Origin: Gemmatimonadota bacterium
GTDB taxonomy: Bacteria > JAAXHH01
Assembly: GCA_026713285.1 (NCBI GenBank)
Contig: JAPOOT010000467.1
Location: forward strand, 1 to 7,245
DNA length: 7,245 nt
Direction: 5' to 3'
Position numbers and translations under genes: made by a program. Of the stretch, positions 5,305-7,245 are shown one piece after another. The notes beneath the pieces were generated by a model. It ran no database searches, was not told where the DNA came from, and worked only from the letters and a program-made list of their open reading frames with translations. The stretch's first letter is position 1, and every line of letters starts with the position of its first letter.

Positions 5305-6964
5305 TTATGTTGAGCCTTGCCATCTGCGTGACGATGTAGTCGGCGCAGCGGAACGCGAGCGCCTGTATGGTTAGCGTCGGGTTGCTCTTGCCGCTGGTGA
5401 CGAAAGACGAACCGTCGACGATGAACAGGTTGTCCACGTCGTGGGCCTGGTTGAACTTGTTCACGACCGACGTCGCCGGATCGTTGCCCATTCGGCAAGT
5501 CCCCATGAGATGGGCGTCGCCATGAGGCACGAAATTCGGAGAGGCCACGATCCCGTGGGCGCCGGCGGTGTCCAGCAGTTCGCGTGCGCGGTCCCGGAAG
5601 AAGTCCCCGAGTTTGTGCTCGTTCGGATGCACGTTGTAAGTCACGCGCGGCACAGGCAGGCCCCACTTGTCGTTTACGTCCGGGTCCAGGTCGATCATGT
5701 TGGATTCCTGGGACATGGACTGCATGCTGGTGAGGGCGACCATGTACCGGGTGTAATTGTCCATGATCCACTTCTTGCGGCGGGCGCCCCACCTGCGAAG
5801 CCGGGGCATGTTCAGGTTGGCGAAGGAAATGGTTTCGCCGTCACCCCGCGGTTCCAGCACGCCTCCGCCGAAGAAACCGTACTTGTCCGGATCCGGATCG
5901 TAGAAATCCTGGATAATGCGTGAGTCCATGACGCCTTTGTACTCATTGAGATCCTGTTCGTAGAATCCCCGCGCGGACTGGTAGTAGTTGAACATCAGGT
6001 GCCTGCCCACCTTGCCGCTGCTGTTGGCCAGGCCGTCCGGAAAGAGATTGGACTTCGACATGAGCAGCAGGCGCGGCGTATGCACGCCGTTGCAGCAAAC
6101 GATTACCGCGCGGGCTTCCAGCCGGTGTTCACGCAGGTCTTTATCCAGATAGACGACGCCCTCGGCCCGGCCATCTTCGTCGACCACGATCTCCCGCACG
6201 CAGGCATCGGCCCGAATCTGGCAGTTGCCCGTCCTCAGCGCCTGGGGAATCATGGTAACCAGCATGCTGGACCGCGCGCCGATGGTGCAGACGTAACTTT
6301 CGCAGAACCCGCAATTCATGACCGGCGGCCGGCCTCCGTATTCCCGCGAGTTGATTGCCAGCGGCGCCGGATACGAGTGCCATCCCAGCTTCTGGGCGGC
6401 CATGTCTGCCAGGGCGCCCGAACTGGTTCGCGGCACCGGCGGCATGGGGTAGGGACGGCGGCGCGGCGGATCGAAGGGATTGGCGCCCGCTAGGCCGGAT
6501 ATCCCGACTTCGTATTCGGCCTTCTCGTAGTAATGTTCCAGGTCCCAGTAGTCGATGGGCCAGTCCTGCACGTCCGCGCCGTCCAGGTCGCCGAAAAGGC
6601 TTCGTTCCTTGAAATCGTTCTCGTGCAGACGCCATGAAATACCGGTGTAATGGAGCGTGCTGCCGCCCACCGTGCTTTGCATGTGAATCCCGTGATCTTC
6701 GACGGCTTTTTCGTCCGACGACTGCCGGTACGTATTGGGCTGATCGTGGCGATAGATGTTGGGATGGTCATGGTTATTGCTGGCGGGATGCATCGCCTGG
6801 AGCTCGTCCTGGTCGAAGTGGCGCGTCTTTTGAAATGATCCCATTTCCATGGCGACCACCTGCAGGCCCTTCGTGCTCAGTTCCTTGGCCATGACCGCGC
6901 CGGCGGCGCCTGTGCCGATGACGATGACGTCCGGGCGTCGAATCGTGGGATTGGGCAGGGACAT
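5300..6964 (-). CDS. GMC-family FAD oxidoreductase, gluconate 2-dehydrogenase large-subunit type
   Basis: The product is 554 residues and matches the glucose-methanol-choline flavoprotein family, in the subgroup that pairs with gluconate 2-dehydrogenase subunit 3. The FAD-binding Rossmann motif is VIGTGAAGAVMAKEL (GxGxxG at 17-22) with ribose-binding Glu40. TVGGSTLHYTG (98-108) and HLMGTCRMG (485-493) are typical, and the C-terminus DGSSFVTSGKSNPTLT supplies the NPT motif (528-530); His485 and Asn528 are the likely catalytic pair. A CGFCESYVC cluster (Cys218, 221, 226) matches the cysteine motif of this subgroup, which in FAD glucose dehydrogenase is linked to an Fe-S centre. There is no signal peptide; in known complexes the small subunit brings this protein out by Tat. 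GGAG at 6970-6973 supports the start, 13 bp after the subunit 3 stop, so the two are co-transcribed. An 8-residue near-duplicate lies at 65-80. It should oxidise an alcohol, polyol or sugar acid; which one is unknown. No cytochrome c subunit is in the window. Confidence 0.92.
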   Translation of the reverse strand: MSLPNPTIRRPDVIVIGTGAAGAVMAKELSTKGLQVVAMEMGSFQKTRHFDQDELQAMHPASNNHDHPNIYRHDQPNTYRQSSDEKAVEDHGIHMQSTVGGSTLHYTGISWRLHENDFKERSLFGDLDGADVQDWPIDYWDLEHYYEKAEYEVGISGLAGANPFDPPRRRPYPMPPVPRTSSGALADMAAQKLGWHSYPAPLAINSREYGGRPPVMNCGFCESYVCTIGARSSMLVTMIPQALRTGNCQIRADACVREIVVDEDGRAEGVVYLDKDLREHRLEARAVIVCCNGVHTPRLLLMSKSNLFPDGLANSSGKVGRHLMFNYYQSARGFYEQDLNEYKGVMDSRIIQDFYDPDPDKYGFFGGGVLEPRGDGETISFANLNMPRLRRWGARRKKWIMDNYTRYMVALTSMQSMSQESNMIDLDPDVNDKWGLPVPRVTYNVHPNEHKLGDFFRDRARELLDTAGAHGIVASPNFVPHGDAHLMGTCRMGNDPATSVVNKFNQAHDVDNLFIVDGSSFVTSGKSNPTLTIQALAFRCADYIVTQMARLNIR

Positions 6965-6977
6965 GGGGACTCCGAAA

Positions 6978-7245
6978 CTATGCTTCGCCGACGATTCGAC
7001 TCTTCATCGGACCGTCATAGGGCTTCCATTCGGGGTATTCGATCTCCGGAATGGTCATGTCGAATTCACTGAAAGGAGGATCGTAGCCAAAAGGCGCGCG
7101 TCCTGGAAATCGGATCAGCTTCCATCCGGTCTCGCGATAGTTTCCGCCATACGAGGGATCACTGAACATGCCCTCCATGGTATGCGTGACCAGCATGCGC
7201 AGGAAATCCCGGGCGCCCATGGGGGCGTCCCCCGGCCAGTTCCGC
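6978..7245 (-). CDS. Gluconate 2-dehydrogenase subunit 3-family protein, N-terminus beyond right window edge
   Basis: The frame is open from the right edge to a TAG at 6978-6980, giving 88 complete codons. A Met codon at 7220 exists, but the frame continues upstream of it (RNWPGDAP) without a stop, and family members are about 180-250 residues, so the true start lies outside the window. The C-terminal signature is clear: HTMEGMFSDPSYGGN followed by GWKLIRFPG, characteristic of the gamma or small subunit. In known gluconate, fructose and FAD-glucose dehydrogenases this subunit carries the Tat signal, binds the catalytic GMC subunit and is needed for its export and maturation. Its gene sits 13 bp ahead of the GMC gene, the standard arrangement. 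The Tat signal itself cannot be checked here. Confidence 0.88.
   Translation of the reverse strand, partial: RNWPGDAPMGARDFLRMLVTHTMEGMFSDPSYGGNYRETGWKLIRFPGRAPFGYDPPFSEFDMTIPEIEYPEWKPYDGPMKSRIVGEA

Noticed and set aside
6978..7220. The 80-residue subunit 3 frame as a complete small protein starting at 7220
   Set aside because: The frame stays open to the window edge and the product matches only the C-terminal part of a longer family, so the Met at 7220 is most likely internal.

Overview
This is a GC-rich, densely coding bacterial window with six protein genes, two of them cut by the window edges. Most are sugar-acid or redox enzymes. The twin-arginine (Tat) signal, the ATP-binding cassette exporter and the gluconate-dehydrogenase-type oxidoreductase fit a Gram-negative-type bacterium. 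The divergent UxuA-like and HpcH/HpaI enzymes resemble proteins common in uncultivated environmental phyla, but the window contains no marker gene that fixes the taxonomy. I see no rRNA, tRNA, insertion sequence or CRISPR array.

Layout. Positions 1-698 (minus) hold the N-terminal 232 codons of a mannonate dehydratase (UxuA)-family protein that runs off the left edge. Positions 699-1071 are a divergent intergenic region with a palindromic TATAAT-type element and six and a half copies of a 17-bp tandem repeat. Positions 1072-1797 (plus) encode an HpcH/HpaI-type class II aldolase. It converges on a full-length ABC exporter half-transporter at 1870-3699 (minus). A strong intrinsic terminator at 3782-3821 (minus) separates that gene from an upstream minus-strand group. 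In transcription order the group is: the C-terminal end of a gluconate 2-dehydrogenase subunit 3-type protein (6978-7245, cut by the right edge), a GMC-family flavin oxidoreductase (5300-6964), and a HisC-like PLP aminotransferase with a Tat signal peptide (3854-5125). A second minisatellite, four copies of a 13-bp unit, overlaps the GMC stop codon.

How the genes may work together. Subunit 3 proteins of the gluconate/glucose dehydrogenase family normally carry the GMC subunit through the Tat pathway to the periplasm. The next gene has its own Tat signal, so the right half looks like a periplasmic module: an alcohol or sugar is oxidised by the flavoenzyme, next to an exported PLP enzyme. The left half is cytoplasmic. 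A UxuA-type dehydratase makes 2-keto-3-deoxy acids, and an HpcH/HpaI-type aldolase cleaves 2-keto-3-deoxy acids to pyruvate plus an aldehyde. A reasonable but unproven reading is a sugar-acid catabolism neighbourhood with an unusual exported aminotransferase. Substrates cannot be read from the sequence.
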